From assembly GCA_027257055.1 (NCBI GenBank), contig JAPVLO010000961.1:62001-126000 (forward strand): a DNA stretch of 64,000 nucleotides, given 5' to 3'. Both the position numbers and the translations under genes were made by a program. This document shows, one piece after another, positions 1 to 12,821 of the stretch (the first letter of the stretch is position 1; each line of letters opens with the position of its first letter). Under the pieces are notes generated by a model, which did no database searches, was not told where the DNA came from, and was given only the letters and a program-made list of their open reading frames with translations. Source of the stretch: Cephalopachus bancanus. Taxonomy: Eukaryota > Chordata > Mammalia > Primates > Tarsiidae.

Positions 1-1743
1 AAGCAATGTCTATTTCTATTTGATTTCTGCCACTAAATCTCAATACTTGCTCCATTCATGCAATTCATTAAGTCTGACAACAAATGGGCAAAAACACTTC
101 CTGCCTTTCCTCCATATAGTATATAATTAACTTTTAATCTATGGGATGACTCTATTTAGTCTAATCTTAAAACACCACCTAAAATACAAACTTATTTTTC
201 CATAAATGTAGAAAAAGTTTAAACAAAGCCTACCTCTTGCCACACAAAGAGCACAAAAATTATAGTGTTGAGAATTATATTAGTGCTAAGCATCATATAG
301 CAATAAACCAGGGTGTTCTCAAGGTGTTGACCATTTAATGTGCACGTTATGCCTGGTAAGGGGGTAGTAACAAGAACGAGGTAACAAGACCCAAGTTTAT
401 TCCAGATTGATTTCACCCACCACTTCCTAACTGTCTTCTAGACATTTCAACCAAAATGGCTCAAAGTACCCCTACTTCAATTTTTCCCAAACTGAGAATC
501 CTCTTCTGTTTTCTTATTTTCCAAATCTAGTCATTACATTTCATTAATTCTGTGTCCCTAGTTTATCCCCTAAACTCATCCCCCCCTTTCACTGAACAGC
601 TTCTTACTACTTCCTTGCCTCTGGTCTCTCCTACCTCCCCAATCCATTCTCCAGTCTGTGGACAGCTATTATTCTAAAACACACATTTAATCAATGCCAC
701 ACCCTCAATTAAAATCTTCAAAGACGCTCACACCTTCCAAAGTCAAAGTCCATCCATCCCCCTTAGCATAGTAGCACTCCCTACACTCAACAGTTCAACC
801 TCCTTCACAGTCTCAATTCCCATCACCTCCTCCCACAAAGAATGATTAACATACACTTTTACCTAAATATTGATTATAAATATTAATTAAGCACTACTGG
901 GCACTTGTTCCAAGCAGTGGGGATCAGCAGGAGCCAGGCAAAGAGGCCCTTTTGAAACTTGTGGGGACTTTTCCCCTTCAATCCTTGGCCCTTGGGTATT
1001 CTCAGGCCTAAACTTATTTCCCAACTTCTAAGACCATAAAATCTCAACAATCTTGCAAAGAGTGAAAATCACATCATCTGGCGAGTCTTTACCAATGCCA
1101 TGGGATTAATTAATTATTCCTTCTTTTGTAGTATTAATCACATTCCATTATATTATTATTTACTTTCATTTTATTCCCATTTAAAGAATAAGACCCCCTT
1201 AAGAGCAGGAATTGGTTTAACTCTTTGGAGACCCATTTTGTATTTCCAAAATGAATGAATATTAACGAATGCTTAGACTTTACCTTCCATTTAAACAAAA
1301 ATCTGTGATTTATTTACTCATAACAAGATTAATTATTGTGAAGTGTATAGAAAAACGACTTAGACATTTTGATATCTGGAGACTTTTCATATTTAAACCT
1401 AATTATTTTTTTAAAGGTAGAGAATACAGAGGACATAATATAGAAAGAGGGAATGCATACTTCTTAGTGCTTACGATTTTCTTTATCTGTGTTTTGATTC
1501 AATTGAAGAGAAATTTTACTTGGTAAATAAAACAAATTTTGGTGGTGGCTGTGCACAGAATGCACAATTGAAGTTGCAGGCACTGCATGTTTAATTATGC
1601 AAATATTTAGTTATCTGCCTTAAAACATTTATGGTTGTAACTCTCTGAGTTATTTATATTCTCATGAGATAGAAAAATCTCTGAGGATGTAGCAAAGTGT
1701 CGAGGAATAACTTAATGGTACTGGGAGCATCCAAGAGCTATGA

Positions 1744-2094
<351 letters not shown>

Positions 2095-3532
2095 CTTCCA
2101 TTTGCTTTTAATGATAGACTTATATATGGTTGCTTGGCTTCCAAAACTGAGAATCATCTGAGATCAAAGATAACATCTGGGGCTGTTCAAAGTTGAACAA
2201 AATTTGTTGAGGCTCTGTATGGAAAATCTTGAAGCAAGTCACCAGGTAGAAGTGTTATTTGTTGTCTGACTTTACTCACCAAGAAGAAAGTAGCCTGGTG
2301 ATTTTGCCCTATGACAAGTAGGCACAAGCTTACATTTGAGAGTAGGAGGTAACAGAATCAGTCTGGTAGCCACTCAGGCACCGGAGGCCAATGTGGAGAC
2401 ATAGCAAGCCATGACACCATTGTTCCCGTGATCATCACAGAAACACCAGGAAAACCAATCAACCTGGAAGGCGCTTTGTCAAAACCCTCAGGATATTGTT
2501 TTCTCACCTAGGGTAACAATTGTTTGTGAAAATAAAACAAATGCAACATCATTCCATAACACCAAGGCTTACACAGGTTTAGTTGGAACCTAGTTCTCCA
2601 TGCATGAGGGATACAAGAGTGTGGTTCAGCTTTGGGAGAAGGGAAGTCTCTCTTTCATCTCCATTTCAAATGGGAATGACAACACTGAACAAAAGATTAG
2701 TCCAGAAAAAGCAAGTGGCCTCATCTGAAAATTATGGCTTGGAAACCCCCTTGTCTAAGCTAATGGTAAGCAAAAAGAAAGACTCCAGCCTGACTCCTTA
2801 TTAGTAGGAATTAAACTGGCTGGTCCCCCTCAAGAAGGAAAACACTGGGTATGGCACAAGACAAACGATATGGTGGTCTCCATGGCAGATTAGTGAAAGT
2901 TACTGAGACTCTGAGGATTACAAATTGTTCAAACCACAGGTTGTTGTTTTAGAGATTCCATCCCCCCACCAACCTGGGTGTTAAAACTCTTCACAACTTT
3001 TAAAATCAGAACTTTATTATTAATATCCACAGACTTCACCACAGGCAAATGCAACTAGGAAAATTTATATTTTAGCTCTGAGTAATAAAGTATAAACAAA
3101 GTGACAACAATTAAAAAGGCTGGAGGAAATCAACTAGGAAAGACTGAGAACAGAAAAACACACAGAACATGAAACAATCAGGTTAAAGTTTTCCACGGCA
3201 GCTAAAAGAGATCGTTTCTGAGCATAGTGACTAGGTATGAAACAGACTGGCATCCTTCCAAAAGAAGGACTGGTAGACTTGATATTTACAATGCTTAATG
3301 GGAAATATAATAAGAGGATCATTATTATTCTGTTGTATATATAGCGGTGATAAGCATGGACTCAAGCCAAATGTGCCCAGATAGTAGTCCTGGTAGGATT
3401 TTAAGGAGTTATTTAACATGTCTGTGCTCCAATGTCCACATCTGTTACATTTACATAATAATGGTACCTATTCGGGTAGGGAGGGCTGTTGTGAGGGGCA
3501 GTATATCAAGGCATTTGAAACAGAGGCTGAGA

Positions 3533-3698
3533 GGCCAGGAATGGTGACTCATGCCTGTAATCCCAGCAATTTGGGAGGCCAAGATAGAAGAATTTCTTGA
3601 GGCCAGAGGTCGAGATTACAGTGAGTTATGGTTGTGCCACTGCACCCTAGCCTGGGCAACAGAGCTAAACCCTATCTCTGAAATAATAATATTAAAAA
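3533..3698 (+). repeat. Alu fragment, central part deleted
   Basis: The head GGCCAGGAATGGTGACTCATG and left arm are joined directly to a right-arm end (GCCACTGCACCCTAGCCTGG). About half of a normal dimer is missing. An old copy. Confidence 0.8.
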
Positions 3699-4924
3699 GA
3701 TAAAATAATAAGAGAACAGGGCCTGGATCAGAGCTGTGCTATACAAGCCCCTGCTCTTATTTTATGATTAAAATAAAATACTATAAAAAGCAAATGAAAT
3801 GAGATCAAGATCGACAGGGGAGATTACAAATATTCTTCTTTTTAGCAGAGATTAAAAAGTAGATGTAAAAGGTAGGAAAATGCTAAATAACAACACTGCT
3901 CAGAAAGAGAATTCAAGGGAGATATCTATGGATCAGCATGAAGACATGAAAGCAAAGTTAGTTATTAAAATAAAAGAGGGTAAATTCATAAATCTTGGTG
4001 AGAGAACCGAGAGACACAAAGAAAACAAGGAGACTGATAGGCAGAACTGCAGAAAACTTTGCATACTTGAAACAACAGGAGAGTTGAGTCAAGTGACAGT
4101 TTCACCAAGTAGACATAGGGTTTAATAAATGCTAAAGCAAGGCATAAAGCACACTTGCTTCATAGGAGCCCTTTCTTATGGTACCAACATTATGAGAAAA
4201 GAAAAACCTGCAAATGAAGTAAGCAATAATCAGAGGTAGTAAAAGACAACAGTCCGGCTAGCTTTATGTTGGCAAAGGGCCCAAGGGGTGTGGGAGGTTA
4301 GTTTTTGCTACACAGCAAAGTGAAAGCTGAAGGAGAGAAAAATCTCAATTAAGGGCAAAAGCACTCATTTGTGTCTGGGCCCGTGCATTTGAGAGGATTT
4401 CATAAAGGCATATATCTGTTGTTTTATTCCATTAATTTAAATTATACTGCCGGTGAATGATAAATCATGCATGGAATCCAACTTGTCTCCTTTTAGAGGG
4501 TGGCACAGCTATGGGAGAAAATAAGAAAGTAGAAAATGCAGAAATGTCTTGTTTGAGCTGACTGGGAGATTTCTTTGCTCTCCCTAACCAAGGAGGGTTA
4601 GGTTCACCTAGAACAAAGAGCAAGAGTTGAATAACAAACCAATATATAGTCTAAATTACAACACACCTTTTAAAATGCTTACAGTTAATTTTGCATGTCA
4701 CAGTTCGAAGCATCACCAAGCAAAAGAAGAGTAGTTTTTGTCTGTTTAAAATGGATATAAACTTGAGGTCAAGAAGTTATTTGAGTTTCAGTATGAGACA
4801 ATCTACTACATTATTTTAACTTTTTTATACAAATAATCAGAGAGAGAAAAAATAAATAAGAAACAATGTACATTTTGTTTTCTTTTGGTTAATAGGGGCT
4901 AACTCATGAAATAAATATGTTATC

Positions 4925-5268
4925 CTAAATAAAATTTCCAGCCGGGCTCGGTGGCTCAGCCTGTAATCCCACGCCTTTGGGAGGCTGAGGTGAGTGAATT
5001 GCGTGAGCCCGCGGGTTCGAGACCCGCCTGGGCAGCGAGACCTCATCTCTACAATAAATCAAAAAAAAAATCAGCTGGGTGTGGTGGCGCATGCCTGTAA
5101 TTCTGGCTACTCGGAAGGCTGAGGCGGAAGGATCGCCAGAGCCCAGCAGGCCGAGGCTGCGGTGGCCGGGAGCGGCCACTGCACTCCAGTCTGGGCGACA
5201 GAGTGAGACTCCAACTCAAAAAAAAAAAAAACAAACAAACAAAAAAAAAAAACTAAATAAAATTTCCA
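4925..5268 (+). mobile_element. Young Alu dimer with 16-bp target duplication
   Basis: The element body runs from 4941 (GCCGGGCTCGGTGGCTCAG) to an A-rich tail with two ACAA interruptions at about 5252. Exact 16-bp copies of CTAAATAAAATTTCCA flank it at 4925-4940 and 5253-5268. The A and B boxes are intact, and the B box region reads GGGTTCGAGACCCGCC. The low divergence and perfect flanks indicate a recent insertion by L1-type target-primed reverse transcription. Confidence 0.95.
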
Positions 5269-6069
5269 CATTTCACCCCCCCCAAAAATGGATTAAATTG
5301 CTATTAATATTAAAGCATGTAAAGGCTTAAAAATAACAACATCAAAGGATATGGTCTCAAGTCAAATTGGGAAAACACGCAATTGCATAAACTTCAGAAT
5401 TTTTAATAATAGTTTTGAGGCTAAAGAAGAAAATAAACTCATTAAATCTTGAGCTCACATAAAGTTAAGAAGGACTGAAACGTGATAGAGGCAAAGACTA
5501 AAATATAGTTTGGCAAAATTGAGAAATGGAGAAAAAATTAATAAACATGGAAGCTAGTGAAAATAACATGTTGCTATTCATATGTGGAATGATAGACTAT
5601 CATGGATGCATTAGCAAAATAAACACAAAAGACGGACCTAGGATATTTTATTGGAAGACAAGATGAATATGAATCAAACATTTCCTGGGGTAAGTTAGCT
5701 GAAATAAAACACATAAAATGAGCAGTGCAATTATAATGTACTAAGCAGCCTTAATTAGGCCCCTGATGGTTTGCTGCCTTCAATTTAAGGAACCATGATT
5801 TATAAAAGATAGACAAACTAGGAAAGTTAAAGGCTAACTTAAAATAGAAAAGAATATCAATTAAAGGCAAGTTCATAATACAATTAAATATCTATTTTAA
5901 ACAAATTTTATTCTATGCAAATACTTATGTGTATAAATTGCCATGTCTCAAAAGGTAACAGAGTTCTGAGTGCCAGATAGAAAAATCATTAATACTTTAA
6001 GATATTAAGATATTCTTATCTTGCTATTGATACTAAGTTGGGGAGTTTGAGATTTTTTGGGGGGTGCAG

Positions 6070-6185
6070 GGAGGTTGGTCATTCATTCATTTATCACTGA
6101 GTATATCAGATGGGCTAGTTGCTGTGTTAGATCCCAGGTATGAGCAAAATGAGATCATCCCTGTTCTCATGGAGCTTACAGACCA
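6070..6185 (+). repeat. L2 fragment
   Basis: Contains degraded L2 3' motifs: GCTGTGTTAGATCCCAGGTA then CCCTGTTCTCATGGAGCTTA. Identified from memory of the family, not by alignment. Confidence 0.6.
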
Positions 6186-6284
6186 CACAAGTACAATCCT
6201 AGGTCCATTACTTTTATTTGACCTTGAAAAAGTGACCTCTGAGCTGTTTAGTCACAGATTCTTCATCTATAAAACAGAAATTTT

Positions 6285-6576
6285 GGGCCGGGTGAAATGG
6301 CTCATGCCTGTAATTACAGTACTTTGAGAGTCTGAGGCAAAAGGATTACCTGTGCTCAGAAGTTCAAGATCAGACTGGGCAACATGGTGAGACCTTGTCT
6401 CTACAATAAATCAAAAAAATAGCTGGCTGTGGTGGCGTGCACCTGTATTCCCAGCTACTTGGAAGGCTGAGGTGGAAAGATAGCCTGAGTCTAGCAGGTT
6501 GAGGCTGCAGTAGCCAAGATCATGCAACTTCACTCCAGCCTTGGTGACAGAGTAAGATTCTGACTCAAAAAAAAAC
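6285..6576 (+). repeat. Alu dimer inserted in an old repeat
   Basis: A complete diverged dimer from GCCGGGTGAAATGGCTCATG to TCTGACTCAAAAA. CAGAAATTTT occurs on both sides as a likely target duplication. The flanking ATTCTTCATCTATAAAACAG looks like MIR core, so the Alu probably split a MIR. Confidence 0.88.
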
Positions 6577-7329
6577 CCCCTTAATAAAAAACTCAGAAAT
6601 TTTAATAGAACCTACCAAACAGATTGTGGAAATCCAGAAAAGTAGTGTGTGAAATTCTCAGCAAAATGTCCTAGGTGCAGTTAAGATTTCGATGATCACA
6701 CAATGAAAAACCATGCAGTCATTAAAGTGTTCAAAAATCTAACAACTATGTGTCTCCTTGTGAAATGTGAGTATTTACAGAAATGCCAGCAGAAGTAAAA
6801 CCCTTTAATCAAAGGTTTAAAAGGTATACACTTGAGCAGTTTTAAGATGGAGGCTCTGGAGTAAGACAAATACAGATTAATCAGTTCTTCAAAAAGATGC
6901 TTACCTCAAAGAACTATCATTTTGGACAGACATACAACTGATGTAAATTGATCTTCACATCAGTTTCTCCTAGAGTATGTGGATAAACTAAGATAATCAA
7001 TGACCATAAAGGAAACAAAGTGCATAGAATAATGTAATCCTGATATTTTACACGGCGAGTATAAAGTTATGTAATATGAGGAGGGAACCGCCCTCCCCCC
7101 AAAAAACCAGAATTATCCTTTGGAGGGCAGGCCCCTAGAAATACAGGCTTCCCTCAGCTAGATAAGTATTCTATGAACCCATCAGCATCAGTGTAACGGT
7201 TAGCAATGTTGTGAGAGGCTGCATTTGTCTTCAGTAAGTTTTTTTTTTTCTTGGAGATTCTTTCAATGTGTTTGCCCATTTAATGATGGGTGATTTACAA
7301 GTGTACCTGCTCACACCGCACTGAGTGTT

Positions 7330-7680
7330 CAGCAGTTTTTGAACAAAAATAGCATGACCCCTGTGCTCTGCCGTCCCTATTCACCTGGTCTCACCTGCAG
7401 CAACCATTTTTTTGTTTGTTTGTTTCCCCAGATGAAAAAAGTTCCTAAAGGAAAACATTTTGCCAATGTGGAAAAGGTGAAACAAAAAAACAGAAGAAGA
7501 ACTAAAAGGCATCAAAGTTGATGAGTTAAAAAACTGTTTTGAGCAGTGGCAACGCATCTCAATAGGTGTACTGCATTAAACGGAGAGCATTTTGAAGGTG
7601 ACTGAAGTTTAAACATGTAAGAATAAACATACAAATTTTTATAAATAAATTCCAGGTTTTCGGGTCCCCTTTGCAATTGA
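7330..7680 (+). pseudogene. Mariner-type transposase remnant
   Basis: The translation shows a decayed C-terminal mariner transposase. FLNKNSMTPVLCRPYSPGL resembles the catalytic-region motif FL.. NMTP..PPYSPDL. It is followed by a KMK-like stretch and then, in another frame, CFEQWQ. Stop codons and a T-rich insertion (TTTGTTTGTTTG) break it. The following ATAAATTCCAGGTTTTCGGG resembles a mariner 3' end. There is no intact ORF, so it is a dead DNA transposon. Family recognition is from memory. Confidence 0.6.
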
Positions 7681-7929
7681 TGGGAAGCACAATTTTAGAT
7701 AGGATGGTATGCAGTTCTGCAATCAACCAGTATGTGTAGGCAAAGTACAACCAAAACATGCATTACTGTGCTTATACTAATCTGCTATTAGAAAGCTTCT
7801 CCATCTCAAATTCTCCATATCATACCATAGCAGTGTGAATATGGGAAAACTTTAGTTTTAATAAAATCAAAATAATCTTGTTGTATCAACAACTGCTAAC
7901 TACTAAAGAAAAAGGTGCGAGGCTAGTAC

Positions 7930-8135
7930 TGTGGCATTTTATTCAATTTAATGAGCACATCTGTAGTGTTACTTAGAAGGCCTTAAGGCAATACTTTTAC
8001 AATCCTCATTCACAGGTAAAAAAATGTGAGGCAGAGAAGGCTAAGTGACTTGTTTAAGGTCCTGTGACCCTAAGGGAGGGAGCTGGGATTGGAACTAAGC
8101 CAATGCAACTCCAGAATCCATACTTATAATCTGTA
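7930..8135 (+). repeat. MIR SINE
   Basis: Shows the MIR pattern of ATCCTCATTCACAGGTAAAA, then GAGGCAGAGAAGGCTAAGTG, a GGTCCTGTGACC segment and a GGATTGGAAC segment. An ancient mammalian tRNA-derived SINE. Confidence 0.65.
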
Positions 8136-9121
8136 AACTGTGCTTCTCCGTAACATCACAGAAAAGAAGAAAGACACAGGAGAATGGTAACAAATGAGCT
8201 TCCATTTCTGATGAGTTAGTCTTAAAAGGGACGAATGCTGTTTTTAATGATGCAATAGTAGGAAACTGTTTTAGAGGACCAGGGACTTGGGGCAGGCTCA
8301 ACTGCCCACAACTGGAACATCGTATTCTAACAGGCTGACTGAGACCTAACACAGGTTGCCTCTCTCCAGAGCAGGTGTACGTGGTACGAAAGCAGCTTAG
8401 TTAATGTCCATCAAGACTACAGTCACAGCCTCACACTGACCCCAAGGGGAGCACCGGGACTAGGGTGCATCCTGCCTTGGTACTAAAGATGAAGGTTTGG
8501 AAGGGTGGTGACAAGATGACAAGATTCCTTCCTTTAACTACTGTGTTCAAATAGACATGCCCCATTTTAAAAGCTTAGGTACTAAATGATTGGTCAAGGG
8601 GAAAATTGGGCATGAGGAGATTGGAATAAGTTATCTATAATGCAGAGAAGCTTCTATGAACTCAGCCCCAGACAGAAGCCTTAAGTCATGACAATGCACC
8701 TCAGGTAGGTCACAGACACTTAACCTTGACTGAAAGCAAGTGACACAGTGCAATTACTTGACCAAGGGTGATGCTAAAAATATTTAATACTAGAATGCCA
8801 CGAGCAAAGCCCAGTCAGACTAGACAATGGCAATAAACAGCCATCTCTCGATAACAGTACATAAAAGCTGAAATTCAGTTCTGTCAGTGAAAATGAAACA
8901 TCAGTTCATTGGAAACCTGAAACAAGCCAGGTGGAATGTAGAAATATGGCTTGTGATTTTGATTGCAATATGCAGTTTTTCTCAAGTGAGTCCTTACTGG
9001 GTTCAGTGTTTTTTCTGAGACAAGATTCCTTTTTTATTCCTCTGGCTTACAGGGATTTTGTGGAACACCACCCTAAAGGGCTATGTACCAGGAGAAGTAA
9101 AATCAGCAAAAGTGGCAAATG

Positions 9122-9490
9122 AACACAGGTTCCTGGTATCCTACCTTTAAACCAACCCTGAAGAAAGCCACTAGTGTTGCCTGAATTGTTGGTACCAATT
9201 GAATCTGTTAGCTATGATTTCTGCATCACTCACAGTGGATCTCAAACAATGTCTTGGGAGCTCTTTCTAACTCAACTGCTCCTACCCAAGTAAATATCAA
9301 GGGGAAGAAATTCCTGGTCACAAGATTCGGGGGCAGTCGAGTTAGAAAGAGCTCCCAAGACATTGTTTGAGATCCACTGTGAGTGATGCAGAAATCAAAG
9401 CTAACAGATTCAAGCGGTACCAACAATTCAGGCAACACTAGTGACTTTCTTCAGGGTTGGTTTAAAGGTAGGATACCAGGAACCTGTGTT
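9122..9490. repeat. Long inverted repeat, 161-bp arms, 47-bp loop
   Basis: The arms at 9122-9282 and 9330-9490 are reverse complements without indels around a centre at 9306. I count six mismatches in 161 positions, about 96% identity. The outer ends are AACACAGGTTCCTGG and its complement. Transcribed on either strand it would fold into a very stable hairpin. It has no Alu or L1 sequence. It could be a palindromic MITE or a local inverted duplication made by template switching; I cannot name a family. Confidence 0.9.
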
Positions 9491-10604
9491 TCAAATTCCC
9501 CATCTTTCAAAAATGATGAATACGTACTCTGCAAGAAGTAGTTGTGACAACCTTGAAAACTTTAAGCTATCTCATTTCCAAGAATCAAAAGTTGTACTGT
9601 ATGTAAGCAAGAAGCTTTGGCATCCCAAACACACTCAAAGCTTCCTTATTAGGATTAAACCCAGAGGGGACTTCACTTACTGGCACTGACTAAGAGTAGG
9701 GAAGGATTGGCAGGAATGCCAAAGAAAGACCACTTTCATCACTGCAAAACTGTGCAGGGAATAGAATGCACAAAAAAATAAGACTCAGAGAAAGCCTGCA
9801 GCCTCCTGACTAGCTGACTAAAAATATTCAGCTATATCTTACCCCCTAACAGCATTTCAAACGCTGAAAATACCCTGAAGAAAAACTCAGCCTTCAGAAA
9901 CACATCCAGTCAATCAACTGTACTTACTCATCCTGATCTTTTGTCTTTTTAATCACCTTTGGCCCAGAGACAGAATCCCTAATCACTCGTGAAGCTGGGG
10001 ACAATATAATTTATCCTTTATTTCCCTAAGGAATTCAGAGTGGTCATTCCTAAAAATTGATCATATCCTCTAATATAGTGACAGGTGTCACTAGTGTTCT
10101 CACCACAGAAGATGACACGTATCTGAAGTGATGGATATATTGATTAGATTTGGTTATTCCACATGGCATACATACATCATACCATCACTTTGCAGTCCAC
10201 AAATACATACAATTGCAATTTGCCACTTTAATATAAAATTTTAAGAGACTTCCTTGGTGATTCTAATGTTGCCTCCCTATAATTCTTGCTGCCACATCCA
10301 ATATAAATGCCTGATCCCCTTCAGGTCACCTTTCCATTTCCTAATTTTGTAGCCCAGATAACTTCCCACTGTGGTATTTATACATGCAAATATAACTGAG
10401 GAATTTAAGAATATACTAAGAAGGACAAGGAAAATAAGATCAAGAGAAGGTCCATGAAAGCCTGCTTAGAAATTTTAGATTTTTTAAATAAAAAGAATAC
10501 AAAAGATGATAAGAGAACTCTAAAATAAGAGAACATCATGTCAACATAATGATACATTTTTTTATTCCCATTAGTCATCCCATACTCAACAAGAACCTTT
10601 AGGA

Positions 10605-10835
10605 AAGAGCATGGTGGGATAGTTAACATCAAAGTTACCGGTGCCAAACTGCCTGGGTCTGAGATATGGCTCTGTGTTCGCCCAGTTAGTCCATCTCTCT
10701 GGGTCCCAGTTCCCTCATCTATAAGATGGGGACAGTAATGGTACCTATCTGATAGGGTTGCCATGAGGATTAAAAGATCAATGTTTATAAAGTACATAAA
10801 ACAGTACCTGGCACATAAATACTTATTGAATGAGC
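10605..10835 (+). repeat. MIR SINE
   Basis: A well preserved MIR: CCTCATCTATAAGATGGGGA, then ATAGGGTTGCCATGAGGATT, then CAGTACCTGGCACATAAATA. The order and spacing match the family. Confidence 0.88.
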
Positions 10836-11380
10836 TGTGTCCCTCCAAGAACTTCAGTTGTTAGGCTCTTACAAAGTTGTCTTGCTAGAGACACTACATA
10901 TCCTAAGAGGCCCTTTGTAAACACGGCATTTAGTTGAAAATAAGGGAAAGTTCTACAACCCTGGTTTGAACCAGGAAGGGGCCATGACCTCAGCAGCATG
11001 TTAGTTCCACACCATCGGTGAACCAGATTCCTTCCATATTTCTGTTTCCCAGTCCTTCCTACCTATGGGTCTTTTTCTTTTATGCTGACAGCTGGCCTCT
11101 GACTACTAGTTACTGTACCTTTGTTTCAAGCAAAGGGATTGAGAAAGGACCTGGCTTTTTCTCCTAGAAAGGCTTTCTTGGAAAGCAAAACTCTCCCAGG
11201 ACTTTATCTGGGAACACAGGCCAGAAGAGGGCAACAGTTTTCAACTGAGACCATGATTTAGAGAATTTTGCTTTCCAGCGCCCAACACTAAAAAAGGCAA
11301 GGAATGGGAGAATGGGGTCCAGGGGTACTGAATTAGCCAACCTACACCTTCCTCCCCACATTAAGTTTTTCTTTTCTTTC

Positions 11381-11671
11381 CTTTTTTTTTTTTTTTTGAG
11401 TTGGAGTCTCACTCTGTCGCCCAGCCTGGAGTGCAGTGGCCGCTCCCGGTCACCGCAGCCTCGACCTGCTGGGCTCCGGAAATCCTTCCGCCTCAACCTT
11501 CCATGTAGCGGGAATTACAGGCATGCGCTACCACGCCCAGCTGATTTTTTGATTCTATTGTAGAGATGAGGTCTTGCTGCCTAGGTGGGTCTCGAACCCG
11601 CGGGCTCAGGCAATCCACTCACCTCAGCCTCCCAAAGGCGCGGGATTACAGTCTGAGCCACCGAGCCCGGC
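11381..11671 (-). repeat. Young Alu dimer
   Basis: A reverse dimer with little divergence: T-run, GAGTTGGAGTCTCACTCTGT, GGGTCTCGAACCCGCGGG for the B box, ending CCGAGCCCGGC. The flanks AAGTTTTTCTT and AAGATTTTCTT are probable target duplications. Confidence 0.93.
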
Positions 11672-12399
11672 TAAGATTTTCTTATTTTATGTATAGGTAT
11701 TTACTCTGACTTCCTAAGACTTACTGTGGTCCCAGACATATACACAGTATTGAACTAGGAACGCTTTGGGTAAAACATGTTATCTAGACAGGATAACCAA
11801 ATCTGTCTGCTTTAAACCTCTTGTCCAACAGGCCTGACTGACCAGCTCAGCTACCTGCACCTGTCACTCCCTGCACACCTCTATCCACTCATGTTTCTAC
11901 TCATGCATCCTTGCCCATTCTACATCTATGAGCTTTTTCTTTTTTTAAATCACTACCAACAACAGAAATGACTGAAGCTAGGATTCATGACACTGTGAAC
12001 ACATTTGTAAATAAATTCTGGAAATGTTGAAAAGATGTTACTGCTTTGTAACAATATTAGAGGGAGGTCTATTGGCCATTTAAATTTAGAGGTCGTTATT
12101 GTATTTATCAATATTTCCCTTGGTTCTATGTTAGTGGAAGGGTGTAAAGAGTAATGAAGGGGAAGCAAAATGAAAACAAAATAAAATAAAATGAGGGATG
12201 AAAAGAAGGTTGATGCTAGCACTCGTCAGATCTTTTCTTCTAAGAGATTCTCAATCCTTTGGGTCTAATCAACTTTCTCCCATTTGTCTATTTATCACAG
12301 GTTTTGATATCCAATTTCGCAGTTCTAAGAAACGTAGTGTTTTGCTTTTTCTTCTTCAAATTCCAACTCCTTGGTCATCAATGTAAACAGTTGCGTGTA

Positions 12400-12700
12400 T
12401 CTTTCTGCATCCCATGCATATAAAGATGCACATATATTATACAGGGTTTTTCCCTTCTTTCTTGCCTGCCTTCCTTTCTGTTTCTTTATTTTTCTACAAA
12501 AATATATTCCATCACATACATTTCTCCAAATGAATTTTCACTTTTAATATATCCTAAATATTTTCCAGGATATAAATTTCAACAATTCTTTTAATAGCTA
12601 TACAATATTTGAAAATATTTGGTGCAATACAATTTAACTGTTCACCTATGGATAATCACTTTATTTCAATGTTTTCTTTTTAAAAATAATCCAGGACATT
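12400..12700. repeat. Possible ancient L1 3' UTR fragment
   Basis: AT-rich text such as ATATTTTCCAGGATATAAAT and a TTCACCTATGGATAATCACT segment resembles old L1M 3' sequence. No clear ends; low confidence. Confidence 0.3.
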
Positions 12701-12773
12701 TTCTGCTTCTGGTGATGGTAATCAGGTGTTTCAGACCAACCCTCAACCAAAACTACCATAAAAGTAGGGCAAG

Positions 12774-12775
<2 letters not shown>

Positions 12776-12819
<44 letters not shown>
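12776..12819. repeat. (AC)n microsatellite
   Basis: An uninterrupted AC tract of about 22 units, likely length-polymorphic. Confidence 0.95.

Positions 12820-12821
<2 letters not shown>

Noticed and set aside
4941..5252. tRNA gene, because of GGGTTCGAGACCC
   Set aside because: Context is clearly the 7SL-derived Alu left arm; no cloverleaf around it.
10405..10848. 147-aa open frame on the minus strand
   Set aside because: It is the complement of a MIR and AT-rich intron; no domain or codon pattern.
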